Positions 17,924 through 25,892 of a stretch of 47,560 nucleotides of DNA are shown piece by piece. A program made the translations under genes and the position numbers. Within the stretch, counting starts at the first letter, position 1. The number at the start of each line of letters is the position of its first letter. The stretch comes from Deltaproteobacteria bacterium. Lineage in GTDB: Bacteria; Desulfobacterota; Binatia; DP-6. The stretch covers positions 1 through 47,560 of the forward strand of contig VBKF01000113.1 of the NCBI GenBank assembly GCA_005888095.1, read 5' to 3'. The notes under the pieces are model-generated. The model saw nothing but the letters and a program-made list of their open reading frames with translations. It made no database searches and was not told the origin of the DNA.

Positions 17924-19107
17924 CAGTCGGGCAGGCCGAGCACGCGCTTGGCGATGATGTTCAGCTGGACCTCCGACGTGCCGCCCTCGATCGAGTTGCC
18001 GCGCGAGCGGAGCCAGTCGCGCGCGAGCTTGAGCTCCTCGTCGTCGAAGCCCTCGCCCTCCCAGCCGAGGGCCTGGGGTCCCGCGATGCGGACCGCCAGG
18101 TCGCGCCGGCGCTGGTTCAGCTCGGTGCCGTAGTACTTGAAGATCGACGTCTCCGGCCCGGGCGGGTGCCCCGCCTTCGTCCGCGCCCGCGAGCGAGCCA
18201 GCGTCCAGTCGAAGCAGGCCTGGTCCATCTCGAGCTGGGCGATCTGATCGCGCACGATCGGGTGGCCGAGGCGGCCCTCCTCGCTCGGCAGGTGGCGGCG
18301 GGCGAGCGCCAGGAGGCGCGCGGCATCGTCGCGCTCCTTGAAGGCGTCGGCGATCATGTTCCGCTCGAAGCGGAGCAGCATCTTGGCGATCCCCCAGCCC
18401 TCGTTCACGCGCCCGACGACGTTCCGCACGGGCACACGCACGTCCGTCAGGAAGGTCTCGCAGAAGGGCGACGCCCCGCTGATCAGCTTGATGGGACGCG
18501 CCGTCACCCCGGGCGAGTCCATGTCCATCAGCAGGAACGTGATGCCGGCGTGCTTCCGCGCCTCGGGATCCGTACGGACGAGGAGGAACATCCAGTCGGC
18601 CTTGTCGGCGTACGACGTCCAGATCTTCTGGCCGTTCACGATGAAGACGTCGCCGTCGCGCACCGCGCGAGTCTGCAGGCTGGCGAGGTCGGAGCCGGCG
18701 CCGGGCTCGGAATACCCCTGACACCAGCGGAGCTCGCCGCGCACGATGGGCGGGAGGTGCTGCCGCTTCTGCTCCTCGGTGCCCACCTGGAGCAGCAGCG
18801 GCCCGATCATGGTGAGCCCGAAGCCGATGAGCGGGGGGCGGAGGCCGAGCGTCGCCATCTCCTGCGCGAGCACCTTCCCCTCGAGCTCCGAGAGGCCGCC
18901 TCCGCCGTACTCCCGCGGCCACGTCGGCGCCGTCCAGCCCCGCTCCGCCATGACGTCGAGCCAGCGCGTGACGTCGGGCGGGTAGCGCGTCTTGCGGCCG
19001 CCCCAGCAGAGATCCTCGCCCGGGCCGAGCGGCTTCCGCATCGCGGGCGGGGCGTTGGCGACGAGCCAGCGCCGGGCTTCTTCGCGGAACGCATCGACGT
19101 CTGCCAT
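17923..19107 (-). CDS. Acyl-CoA dehydrogenase, catalytic subunit
   Basis: A 394-residue FAD enzyme. WPREYGGGGLSELEGKVLAQEMA, the FAD-contact block WCQGYSEPGAGSDLASLQTRAVRDGD (about 128-153) and IVNGQKIWTSYADKADWMFLLVRT are clear. The C-terminal RGNSIEGGTSEVQLNIIAKRVLGLPD carries the catalytic Glu in I-E-G-G-T. It oxidises an acyl-CoA to the 2-enoyl-CoA. The family subgroup with WGG-x-KTRYPPD insertions near the N-terminus is common in degraders of steroids and branched or aromatic acids. It is first in a two-gene operon with the partner subunit. The true substrate is not determined. Confidence 0.92.
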   Translation of the reverse strand: MADVDAFREEARRWLVANAPPAMRKPLGPGEDLCWGGRKTRYPPDVTRWLDVMAERGWTAPTWPREYGGGGLSELEGKVLAQEMATLGLRPPLIGFGLTMIGPLLLQVGTEEQKRQHLPPIVRGELRWCQGYSEPGAGSDLASLQTRAVRDGDVFIVNGQKIWTSYADKADWMFLLVRTDPEARKHAGITFLLMDMDSPGVTARPIKLISGASPFCETFLTDVRVPVRNVVGRVNEGWGIAKMLLRFERNMIADAFKERDDAARLLALARRHLPSEEGRLGHPIVRDQIAQLEMDQACFDWTLARSRARTKAGHPPGPETSIFKYYGTELNQRRRDLAVRIAGPQALGWEGEGFDDEELKLARDWLRSRGNSIEGGTSEVQLNIIAKRVLGLPD

Positions 19108-19278
19108 CGAGGCGGCACGCTAGTCGAGCCCGCAACCCGGCGCAACGACGGCGGGCGGCGCCACATCCTCGTCACAGCGCCACGGAAACGCCCGCGCATT
19201 GGGCATGGCGCGCGCCCGGAGGCGCCCCAGCGGCGGGCGGCAGCCTCCCTGGTATCCGCCTTGCTGGGGACAGCGCTC

Positions 19279-19983
19279 ATGAACATGAACCGCAAGCGCC
19301 GCATCGCCCTGCTGACGGCTCTCGCCATCCTCCTCTTCGCCGGCTCGACCTGGGCGGCGTGCACGTCCCATTCCAAAGACAGCGATCATGACGGGGTCCC
19401 GAACTGCGTCGAGAAGAAGCTCGGGACGAACCCGCACAGCGCCGACACGGATCACGACGGGCTGAGCGACGGCCTCGAGCTGATGCTCGGCACGGACCCG
19501 CACGACGCCGACACCGACGGCGACGGCGAGTCGGACGGCGTCGAGGAAGCTCACGGCCGCGATCCGATGGACGGCGGCGACGACGACGCTGACGATGAGG
19601 TCTCGGTCAAGATCAAGTCGCCCGTCATCGCGGTCGATTCCGCTTCCGGGGCGGTGACCCTCCTCGGCGGCCGGCTGACCGTCGATGCGAGCGGCGCGGA
19701 CCTCGAAGGCGTCGCCGACCTCGCCGAGCTCCAGAGCCGGGTTGCGGCCGGAGGCACCGTCATGGCCAAGGTCAAGATCGACCCGGCCTCGCTCGCCGGC
19801 GCGGGGACGCTGGTGGCGACCAAGGTCGAGGTGAAGGGCAGCGACGACGAGGACGACGTGCGGTGCTGCCTCCCCGGCGACGGCGCTCACGACGACTGCG
19901 ACCATCAGTCGGCGGGCGACTGCGCCGCAGCGGGCGGGCTCGACATGGGTCCCGGCTCCTGCGAGCCGAACCCGTGCCCGTGA
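19279..19983 (+). CDS. Secreted protein with thrombospondin type 3 repeats and DUF5666-like domain
   Basis: A 234-residue exported protein. The signal peptide is MNMNRKRRIALLTALAILLFAGSTWA with cleavage before ACTSHS. Three Asp-rich calcium-binding repeats follow (DSDHDGVPNCVEKKLGTNP, DTDHDGLSDGLELMLGTDP, DTDGDGESDGVEEAHGRDP; about 35-100), which are TSP type 3 repeats. A domain like DUF5666 follows, with VIAVDSASGAVTLLGGRLTVDASG (about 118-141) and VMAKVKID. The C-terminus is Cys-rich (RCCLPGDGAHDDCDHQSAGDCAAAGG). It is probably an extracellular or cell-surface calcium-dependent structural protein. No partner gene is evident. Confidence 0.85.
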   Translation: MNMNRKRRIALLTALAILLFAGSTWAACTSHSKDSDHDGVPNCVEKKLGTNPHSADTDHDGLSDGLELMLGTDPHDADTDGDGESDGVEEAHGRDPMDGGDDDADDEVSVKIKSPVIAVDSASGAVTLLGGRLTVDASGADLEGVADLAELQSRVAAGGTVMAKVKIDPASLAGAGTLVATKVEVKGSDDEDDVRCCLPGDGAHDDCDHQSAGDCAAAGGLDMGPGSCEPNPCP

Positions 19984-20168
19984 GCCTGCAACTCCCTATT
20001 TAGCAAGCCTGCCCACTCCATCCGCGTCGCCGCACGGGGGCGCAACCCCGCCGCCTCGGGCGACGCCGGCGCGGGGACCGCTCGAACGTTCGTTCGCTCC
20101 CGGCGCGCCGGGTTGGTTCGCGGCCGCCGGCGCCCCGCCGCGGGGTCGCCTCGAGCCGCCCGTTCCAA

Positions 20169-21152
20169 GTGACCGACTTCGCTGGGGTTCGGCCCGATGG
20201 CCGCGTGCCGCGGAGGCCCGAACGGCGCCCGCGGCGGATCGCGAGCGAGGGCGCCCTCTTCGCGACGCGGGTGATCCGGGCCACGCTCAAATGCACACAG
20301 GGCATCGCCGACTGTCAGATCCAGTGCGAGGAGGGAGTGTTCGGCCCGCCCTGCGACCCGGTGCCGCAGCCCGGCTGCTGCGATCCCGACGACCCATCCT
20401 CGAACGCGACGTTCGGCGCCTGCATGGATGAGGCGCAGGCGGTCTGCGACGAGCAGACGGCAAAGATCGACACGTACGAGCTGAACAAGCAGACGCACAT
20501 CACCCTGGCGTGCGAGGACCTCACGCCGGACGAGCTCTGCGGCTCGCAGGCGGAGGGTCTGAACTTCGCCACGCTGAACGCCGGGTGCCTCGCCCTCGAC
20601 CCGACGTACGTCTGCAACCTCCCGAACCTCGTCGCCTGCGTCGGCGGTCCGCTCGAGCGTGCGCTCGTCGATCAGATCAGCGCCACGCTGGACCCGCGAG
20701 CCCCCGAGGCGGTGGCCGCGCTGAACCTCCAGTCGCACTTCCCGGACATCCCGATCACCCGCAAGGTGAAGGACACGGTGCCGGCGGGCAAGGTCGACGT
20801 CTGGTCGATCACGGGCCAGGCGGGCGATCAGATCGTGGTCCGGGTGCGGACGGGCGACGACAACGGCAACGACACCTCCAGCCTCCACCCCGGCCTCACG
20901 CTCCTCCAGAGCGACGGCACGACGCCCGTCGGCAGCACCAACGTGCGCAACGTCGACTGTCCGTTCCCCAACGTGTGCGGCAGCAAGTGCCCCCTGCTCA
21001 AGCGAACCCTGCCCTTCGACGGCACGTTCCATCTGGCGGTCTCGGGCGTCGCGGACGACGGCTGCTCGGGCGGCAAGTACAGGCTCCTGGTCACCAGCCC
21101 GGGCGGAAGCGTTCCGCAGCTCGTGCGCGACGACGCCGACCCGACGCCCTAG
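20169..21152 (+). CDS. Cys-rich protein with PPC-like domain; N-terminal signal missing
   Basis: A 327-residue reading from a GTG. The first 30 residues are Arg-rich and unlike the rest, and there is no signal peptide. From about residue 33 the protein has a Cys-rich section (LKCTQGIADCQIQCEEGVFGPPCDPVPQPGCCDP, then several Cys pairs to about 165). The C-terminal part (about 195-310) resembles a bacterial pre-peptidase C-terminal beta-sandwich: VWSITGQAGDQIVVRVRTGDDNG, LLQSDGTTPVGSTN, LPFDGTFHLAVSGVADDGCSGGKYRLLVTSP. Disulfide-rich domains of this kind are normally exported, so the 5' end is probably degraded or the start is lost. Upstream sequence in the other frames shows no signal peptide. 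Confidence 0.65.
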   Translation: MTDFAGVRPDGRVPRRPERRPRRIASEGALFATRVIRATLKCTQGIADCQIQCEEGVFGPPCDPVPQPGCCDPDDPSSNATFGACMDEAQAVCDEQTAKIDTYELNKQTHITLACEDLTPDELCGSQAEGLNFATLNAGCLALDPTYVCNLPNLVACVGGPLERALVDQISATLDPRAPEAVAALNLQSHFPDIPITRKVKDTVPAGKVDVWSITGQAGDQIVVRVRTGDDNGNDTSSLHPGLTLLQSDGTTPVGSTNVRNVDCPFPNVCGSKCPLLKRTLPFDGTFHLAVSGVADDGCSGGKYRLLVTSPGGSVPQLVRDDADPTP

Positions 21153-21205
21153 CCGGCTGGATCCCTCTCGGGCCGCGGCAGCGGCGGCGGTGCCCCGTGC
21201 GCCGC

Positions 21206-21970
21206 TCAGCGTCCGCGACCGAGCTTCTCGCGTTGCACCGCGCGGGCCGCGCGGCTCTCCGGCGCCGTCCACACTGCGGCGGCGCGAGCCGCCTCCTCCT
21301 CGGTCTCGGCCTCGACGCGCGCCACCGCCTCGGCGACCAGCGCTGCCTTCGTGTGCGCGTAGGCCTCGCGCGGAAAGGCACCCAGGCGCGCGGCCCGCCG
21401 CAGCACCGTCGTCTCGAGCCGGTCGGCGGGCAGGAGCTCGTCGACGACGCCCAGGCGAACCGCCTCGGTCGCCGGATACAGCGCCGCGCCGAGCAGCAGC
21501 TCGCCGGCGCGCGCGTGCGTGAGCCGCAACCGCACGATCTCGAAGGCCACCTTCGGGTAGGAAGCCCCGATCGCCACCTCGTTGAGGCCGATGCGATAGT
21601 CGGCGTCGAGACCGAGCCGGTAGTCGCAGGCGAGCACGAGGACGAGCCCGCCCGCGATCGCGTGGCCCGCGACCATTGCGACGGTCGGCTTCGGAAGCGT
21701 GAACAGCCTAAGGTGTGCGTCGCGGTAGAGCGCGCGCAGGCGGCGGGCCGCCGTCTCGTCCCGCCGCGGCGCGGAGAGATCGAAGCCCCCGCTGAAGAAC
21801 GCGCCGGCACCGGTCAGGACGACCGCGCGCACGGCGGCGTCGGCCGCGGCGGCGGCCAGCGCGGCAGCGAGGTCGGCGAGCAGGCGCTCGTCGAGGGCGT
21901 TGGCGGGCGGCCGGTCGAGGGTGAGAAGACGGACGCCGCCTTCTCGGTCGTCGGCCCGGACGGTGCTCAC
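21206..21970 (-). CDS. Enoyl-CoA hydratase/isomerase family protein
   Basis: A 254-residue crotonase-fold protein starting at GTG. VRLLTLDRPPANALDERLLADL, the oxyanion loop GAFFSGGFDLSAPRRDE (about 58-74) and AMVAGHAIAGGLVLVLACDYRLG (about 96-118) are clear. Where true hydratases have the first acidic residue (GG-x-E-L) this protein has Val/Leu, while the second is kept in GLNEVAIGASYP. It may therefore be an isomerase, hydrolase-like or other crotonase member rather than a hydratase. It converges with the preceding Cys-rich gene and has no close operon partner. Confidence 0.87.
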   Translation of the reverse strand: MSTVRADDREGGVRLLTLDRPPANALDERLLADLAAALAAAAADAAVRAVVLTGAGAFFSGGFDLSAPRRDETAARRLRALYRDAHLRLFTLPKPTVAMVAGHAIAGGLVLVLACDYRLGLDADYRIGLNEVAIGASYPKVAFEIVRLRLTHARAGELLLGAALYPATEAVRLGVVDELLPADRLETTVLRRAARLGAFPREAYAHTKAALVAEAVARVEAETEEEAARAAAVWTAPESRAARAVQREKLGRGR

Positions 21971-22280
21971 GCCGCCCTCCGCGCGGGTCGGACAGTCCGC
22001 CGCACGGGGAGCGTTCTAGGCGGGCCGCCGCGTGGCGGTCAAATGGCGGGCCGGGCCGCTCGCCGCCCGGGCGATGTGCCACCGCCGCCCGGCCCTGTCA
22101 CACGCCTGTGCCGCGTCTGGCCGGCCCGGTGCGCGCGAGGGCCGGAAGGACGCCGGATCCTCCTCCGCGACCCGCGGCGCGGAACCTGCATCGCAACCCG
22201 CCGCGGCCCGCACAGCGGCGGGTCCGGCTGATGGCAACCGCCGCGACGGCGAACGACGCGGCGAAGGTGGAGGTTCTGGC
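21971..22280. other. Intergenic region, nothing recognised
   Basis: This 310-bp divergent gap holds no convincing small gene, RNA or strong promoter. It contains only a GGTGGAGG sequence about ten bases before the next start, which is a good ribosome binding site. Confidence 0.5.
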
Positions 22281-22847
22281 ATGAAGCGAAGTCACATCCT
22301 GGCCGCCCTGTCGGTGGCTCTACTCGCAGCGGCGCCCCGCTCCGCATCGGGCGCGGAGTGCTCGTCTGCCTGCGCCGTCGGCAAGCGGACCTGCATGGCG
22401 GAGGCGCGCACCGCCTTCTCGTCCTGCCGGGCGACCTGCCGCACGAGCAGCTCGCCCGGCCAGTGCCGCACGAGCTGCCTCGCGGACGTCGCGGCGGCCC
22501 GCAAGGCGTGCCGAACGGACCTGACCGACTGCAGGACGAGCTGCCCCCCGCCCTCGCCGTGCACGGGAGCCTGCGGCCAGCAGATGGCGAGCTGCATGCG
22601 GGGCGTGCAGACGACCGGCAAGAGCTGCGGGCAGGACTGCCTCGACCAGGGCCGCTCGGCCGCCGCGGCGTGCCGCCAGGCCGCGGACCCTGCCTCCTGC
22701 CTGCGTGCGGCCGCGAGTCAGCTCGCGATGTGCCTCAGGGGCTGCGCGAACGGCGTCCACGACGGCGCTGTCGGCTGCGCCGCAATGCTCCGGGCGTGCA
22801 TCGCGGCATGCCCGGGCGGCTCGCCGAGCGGCGCCTTCCTCGACTGA
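22281..22847 (+). CDS. Secreted Cys-rich protein with repeated C-x3-C motifs
   Basis: A 188-residue exported protein. The signal peptide is MKRSHILAALSVALLAAAPRSASG with cleavage near AEC. The mature part has eight C-x3-C pairs (CSSAC, CRATC, CRTSC twice, CTGAC, CGQDC, CLRGC, CIAAC) spread evenly through about 160 residues, with Ala-rich helical sequence between. The regular spacing suggests helical hairpins locked by disulfides or repeated metal or heme-like binding sites, but CxxCH heme motifs are absent. The function is unknown. The start has the ribosome binding site GGTGGAGG. It ends in a strong hairpin that separates it from the converging small gene. Confidence 0.78.
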   Translation: MKRSHILAALSVALLAAAPRSASGAECSSACAVGKRTCMAEARTAFSSCRATCRTSSSPGQCRTSCLADVAAARKACRTDLTDCRTSCPPPSPCTGACGQQMASCMRGVQTTGKSCGQDCLDQGRSAAAACRQAADPASCLRAAASQLAMCLRGCANGVHDGAVGCAAMLRACIAACPGGSPSGAFLD

Positions 22848-22863
22848 TCGTGACTTGGCGGGA

Positions 22864-22898
22864 ACGGATCGACCGACCTCAACGGTCGGTCGATCCGT
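22864..22898. terminator. Perfect 15-bp hairpin between converging genes
   Basis: Bases 22864-22878 (ACGGATCGACCGACC) pair exactly with 22884-22898, leaving a five-base loop TCAAC. It lies between two converging stop codons. It lacks a T-tract, so it may be a bidirectional terminator or an RNA-stabilising hairpin. Confidence 0.7.
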
Positions 22899-23218
22899 CA
22901 ATGCGTAGCCGCCGCCTCGCGGGCGTGGAAGTACGACGCGGGCCACATGGCATCGCCGTTGCGGTTCACGTAGCACGCGAGGTCGGCGCCGTCGCAGCGC
23001 AGGATCGTCACCTCCCGCCGCGACAGCGTCCGCCGATCGAGGTAGACGGCGATCTCGTGCAGGCGCGATGGCCGGCCCGGGTAGCGAGTCGGAATCCAGC
23101 TCGGCTGGATGTGTCGCTCGCTGAGCAGCTGTGCGGCGGCTTCCGCCTCGTCGAGCATCCCGAACCTCTCGACACGCGCGGGCGCTGTCCCGTCTCGCAT
23201 GATGACATGGTAGTGCAT
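22898..23218 (-). CDS. Small conserved-looking protein, function unknown
   Basis: A 106-residue soluble protein. It reads MHYHVIMRDGTAPARVERFGMLDEAEAAAQLLSERHI, then RPSRLHEIAVYLDRRTLSRREVTILRCDGADLACYVNRNGDAMWP. The alternating strands and a central helix look like a small alpha/beta domain with codon use of a real gene (GC-rich third positions). No catalytic motif is recognised. It converges with the Cys-rich gene at the hairpin and lies upstream of the foldback element. Confidence 0.55.
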   Translation of the reverse strand: MHYHVIMRDGTAPARVERFGMLDEAEAAAQLLSERHIQPSWIPTRYPGRPSRLHEIAVYLDRRTLSRREVTILRCDGADLACYVNRNGDAMWPASYFHAREAAATH

Positions 23219-23459
23219 AGCCCCTCCGGGCGGGGCCTCAGAACAAGTCCTGTGCCACCGAGCGAGACAGAAAGCTCCATGAATCCGCGACGATCCGTGC
23301 CCCCGCCTCTCTCACGGCTGCGCGACCGCTCGCAGCGGATTGCGAGGCTGCGAGGAGCGAGCGGCGCGAGCCCGCGCCATGGCCGCCCGGCCGTCCCGGC
23401 GACGTCCGCAGATGCCCTGCGCTCGGCGACGGCGCCTGCCGCCTCGACGTCCGTGCGGC
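23219..23459. other. Gap before the foldback element, no gene
   Basis: Low-complexity GC-rich sequence with no convincing frame. With the adjacent foldback element it makes a 546-bp gap between genes. Confidence 0.4.
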
Positions 23460-23768
23460 CTAGGAGCGCGACCCAAGACTTCTTGGGTCGCGGGCACGGA
23501 CTCGAGCATGTGGCGCTCGCGGCACGCGCGACCGCCGTGCCGCGGCTGGCAAAGCCAGCGCGGCAGAACGGACACGCGCCGTTCCAGAGGTCTCGCGGCG
23601 CTCATGCGTACCGGTTGGCGATTGGGCCGGTCTGCGGCGGCCGTGGAAACGCGCGTGTTCGTCTGCCGCGCTGGCTTCGCCAGCCGCGGCAGGACAGTCG
23701 GGCGTGATCCCGACGGCACACCCTCGCGTCCGGTTCGCGACCCAAGATGTCTTGGGTCGCGCTCCTAG
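23460..23768. mobile_element. 309-bp foldback (MITE-like) element with CTAG ends
   Basis: The ends are perfect 19-bp inverted repeats (23460-23478, CTAGGAGCGCGACCCAAGA, and its complement at 23750-23768). Inside each end is a 12-bp-arm hairpin (23467-23492 and 23736-23761). A second pair of inverted 30-mers lies at 23538-23567 and 23662-23691 (29 of 30 bases match), each itself folding around GCTGGC/GCCAGC. All pairs are symmetric about 23614, so the whole element is one long imperfect palindrome. CTAG at both outer edges may be the duplicated target. It encodes no transposase, so it would need one in trans. Confidence 0.65.
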
Positions 23769-24565
23769 CCGCCGGGTCCCTCGAGCAGCAAGCTCTGCAG
23801 CGCGCGCCCGAGCGGGCCACGCTCGTCCCACAGCCGGCTCTCGGCGAGTCCGATGCCGTGCGGCTCGACCGTGGTGAGCGCCTCCAGGCACACCCACTCG
23901 CCGATCGGCAGCCGATGGAGATAGATGGTCAGGTCCGGGTTGATGAAGCGATAGCCGTGCGCGCGCGGCAGCACCCAGCTCACGCCATTCCCGAAGTCCG
24001 CCGCCGCCGCGACGCGTGAGAGCGGCGACGTCCGCTCGCCCGCGACGAGCGGGACGCGCAGCCGGATCCAGTCCGTCGCCGGCCCCGGCCGCTCGAAGCC
24101 CCCGGCGACGAAGCGATGCTCGACGGCATCGCGATGATAGGCCGGCCCCCCGCCCACCTCGCCCCAGGGCGGCAGGTTCGCGGCGCCCCGCTCCGGCGCG
24201 GGCGGCGGCGCCGGCGCGGCCGCGAGGTCCGATGGAAGCGTGAGCGGGAGGCGCCGGATGCGAAGCGCGAGAGCGCGGGCCACCTCCACATCGGCCGCGC
24301 GGAGCGCCGCTTCGACGAGCTGCACCTTCCGTCCCGGGCGCGCGAAGCGGGCCGTCAGCGCCAGCGGCACGAGCGGCACCGGCCGCAGCAGCTCCACGGT
24401 GAGCCGTGCCACCTGCATCCCGTCGCCGCCGCCGAAGCGCTCGACCGCGCGGGCCAGCAGCGCGGCCGGCGGACCGCCATGCTGCGCGTCGGGACTCCAC
24501 GGACCGCGGCAGAGCTCCGTCGGGAGGAAGCGCTCGCCCTCCAGGACGAACAGGGCCTCGGACAT
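23765..24565 (-). CDS. Acyl-CoA thioesterase-like protein (double hotdog)
   Basis: A 266-residue protein of the thioesterase-like superfamily (TesB-type double hotdog). The pattern GPWSPDAQHGGPPAALLARAVE (about 21-42) is the N-terminal hotdog helix, and ARLTVELLRPVPLVPL and RPGRKVQLVEAAL follow. The second hotdog has NPDLTIYLHRLPIGEWVCLEALTTVEPHGIGLAESRLWDERGPLGRALQSLLLEG. It should hydrolyse or bind acyl-CoA in the cytoplasm. Its stop codon is the TAG inside the CTAG at the edge of the foldback element, so the gene end may have been set by the insertion. The gene follows the P450 by six bases, as in an operon. Confidence 0.82.
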   Translation of the reverse strand: MSEALFVLEGERFLPTELCRGPWSPDAQHGGPPAALLARAVERFGGGDGMQVARLTVELLRPVPLVPLALTARFARPGRKVQLVEAALRAADVEVARALALRIRRLPLTLPSDLAAAPAPPPAPERGAANLPPWGEVGGGPAYHRDAVEHRFVAGGFERPGPATDWIRLRVPLVAGERTSPLSRVAAAADFGNGVSWVLPRAHGYRFINPDLTIYLHRLPIGEWVCLEALTTVEPHGIGLAESRLWDERGPLGRALQSLLLEGPGG

Positions 24566-24571
24566 CGACCC

Positions 24572-25798
24572 TCAGCGCGCGCGAAAGCGGAGCGGCAGCC
24601 GTCCCGGCACGCGGAAGAGCGAGGGTCCCCACTCGACCGCCGGCGACAGGAGCGCGAGATCGCCAAACCGCTCGACGAGGCTGCCGATCGCGATCTGCCC
24701 CTCCAGGCGCGCCAGGTGCGCGCCCAGGCAGAAATGCGCGCCGCCGCCGAAGGCGAGGTGCTCGTTCGGCTGCCGCTCGATGTCGAAGGTGTCGGGCGCC
24801 CGGAACACCGCGGGATCGCGATTGGCGGCCGCGAGCATCCCCCACACCTTGGCGTCGCGCGGGATCGTCTTGCCGCCGAACTCGGCATCGGCGTGCAGCA
24901 CGCGCGCCGTCAGGATGATGGGGCCGTCGTAGCGCAGGCACTCCTCGACCGCGCTCGCGATGAGCTCCGGCCGCGCCCGGAGCTTCGCGAGCTCCTCGGG
25001 GTGCTCGACGAGCGCGCGCACGCCGTTGCCGATGAGGCCGATCGTCGTCTCGAAGCCGGCGATGAGCAGCCCGATCGCCTGCGAGATGAGCTCGGACGGG
25101 CTCAAGCGATCGCCTTCCTCCTCGGCCCGGATGAGCGCGCTCAGGAGATCGTCCCCGAGCCGCGTCCGCCGCGCGGCGATCAGCTCCTGGAAGTACGCGG
25201 CCAGCGCCATGCCCGCGGCCGCCGCCTGCGCGAGCATCTCGGGCGGGAGCACGCCGGCCGCCAGGCCGAAGGTCGCCTGCGCGGTCCACAGCGTGAAGCG
25301 GTCGCGGTCGGTCACCGGGACGCCGATCATCTCGCAGATGACGGTCGATGGCACCGGCAGCGCGAGGTCGGCGATCACGTCCATCTCCCCGCGCGGCGCC
25401 ACCCGGTCGAGGCACTGGTCGACGATCCGCTGGATGCTCGGACGCATGGCGGCGATCGCGCGCGGCGTGAAGGCGCGGCTCACGAGGCGACGGAGCCGGG
25501 TATGCGCCGGCGGGTCCTGCTGCAGCATGAACTGGCGCTGGCCGCTCAGCGACTCGTCGACGCCGGGCAAGACCCCATCCGTGGTGCGCGTGCCGGCGGG
25601 CACGTCGTACAGGAGCCGCATGACGTCGGCGTAGCGCGTGAGCCGCCAGAAGCCGATCGGCGTCAGGTTCACCGGGTCGACCTCGCGCAGGCGACGGAGG
25701 CTCGGGTACGGATCGTCGCGGAACGCGGGATCGAGCGGGTTCGAGCCTCGCCAGGGGTCGTCGGCGTCGGAACGGAGGGTGGCGCTCTCTGCCGTCAT
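24572..25798 (-). CDS. Cytochrome P450
   Basis: A 408-residue soluble bacterial P450. The I-helix oxygen-activation motif is LLIAGFETTIGLIGN (about 238-252). The K-helix ExxR is in SAVEECLRYDGPI. The heme-ligand loop is LAFGGGAHFCLGAHLARLE (about 341-359), with the axial Cys in F-G-G-G-A-H-F-C-L-G. The N-terminal half has WRGSNPLDPAFRDDPYP, usual for CYP families of terpenoid, fatty acid or steroid hydroxylases. It has no built-in reductase; the ferredoxin/reductase pair at 2.9-3.9 kb could serve it. It precedes the thioesterase gene by six bases. Confidence 0.93.
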   Translation of the reverse strand: MTAESATLRSDADDPWRGSNPLDPAFRDDPYPSLRRLREVDPVNLTPIGFWRLTRYADVMRLLYDVPAGTRTTDGVLPGVDESLSGQRQFMLQQDPPAHTRLRRLVSRAFTPRAIAAMRPSIQRIVDQCLDRVAPRGEMDVIADLALPVPSTVICEMIGVPVTDRDRFTLWTAQATFGLAAGVLPPEMLAQAAAAGMALAAYFQELIAARRTRLGDDLLSALIRAEEEGDRLSPSELISQAIGLLIAGFETTIGLIGNGVRALVEHPEELAKLRARPELIASAVEECLRYDGPIILTARVLHADAEFGGKTIPRDAKVWGMLAAANRDPAVFRAPDTFDIERQPNEHLAFGGGAHFCLGAHLARLEGQIAIGSLVERFGDLALLSPAVEWGPSLFRVPGRLPLRFRAR

Positions 25799-25892
25799 CG
25801 CGCCGCATCCCTACGCGCGCGAATCGGCTCACGCAACCCCGCTCGGTGCGCATCGCTCTACCCGCACAGGGCCGTGCGGGCAGCGTGCGCGA

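Noticed and set aside
23312-23719. Small reading frames within the foldback element
   Set aside because: They are Arg-rich and result from the palindromic sequence; no homology is recognised.
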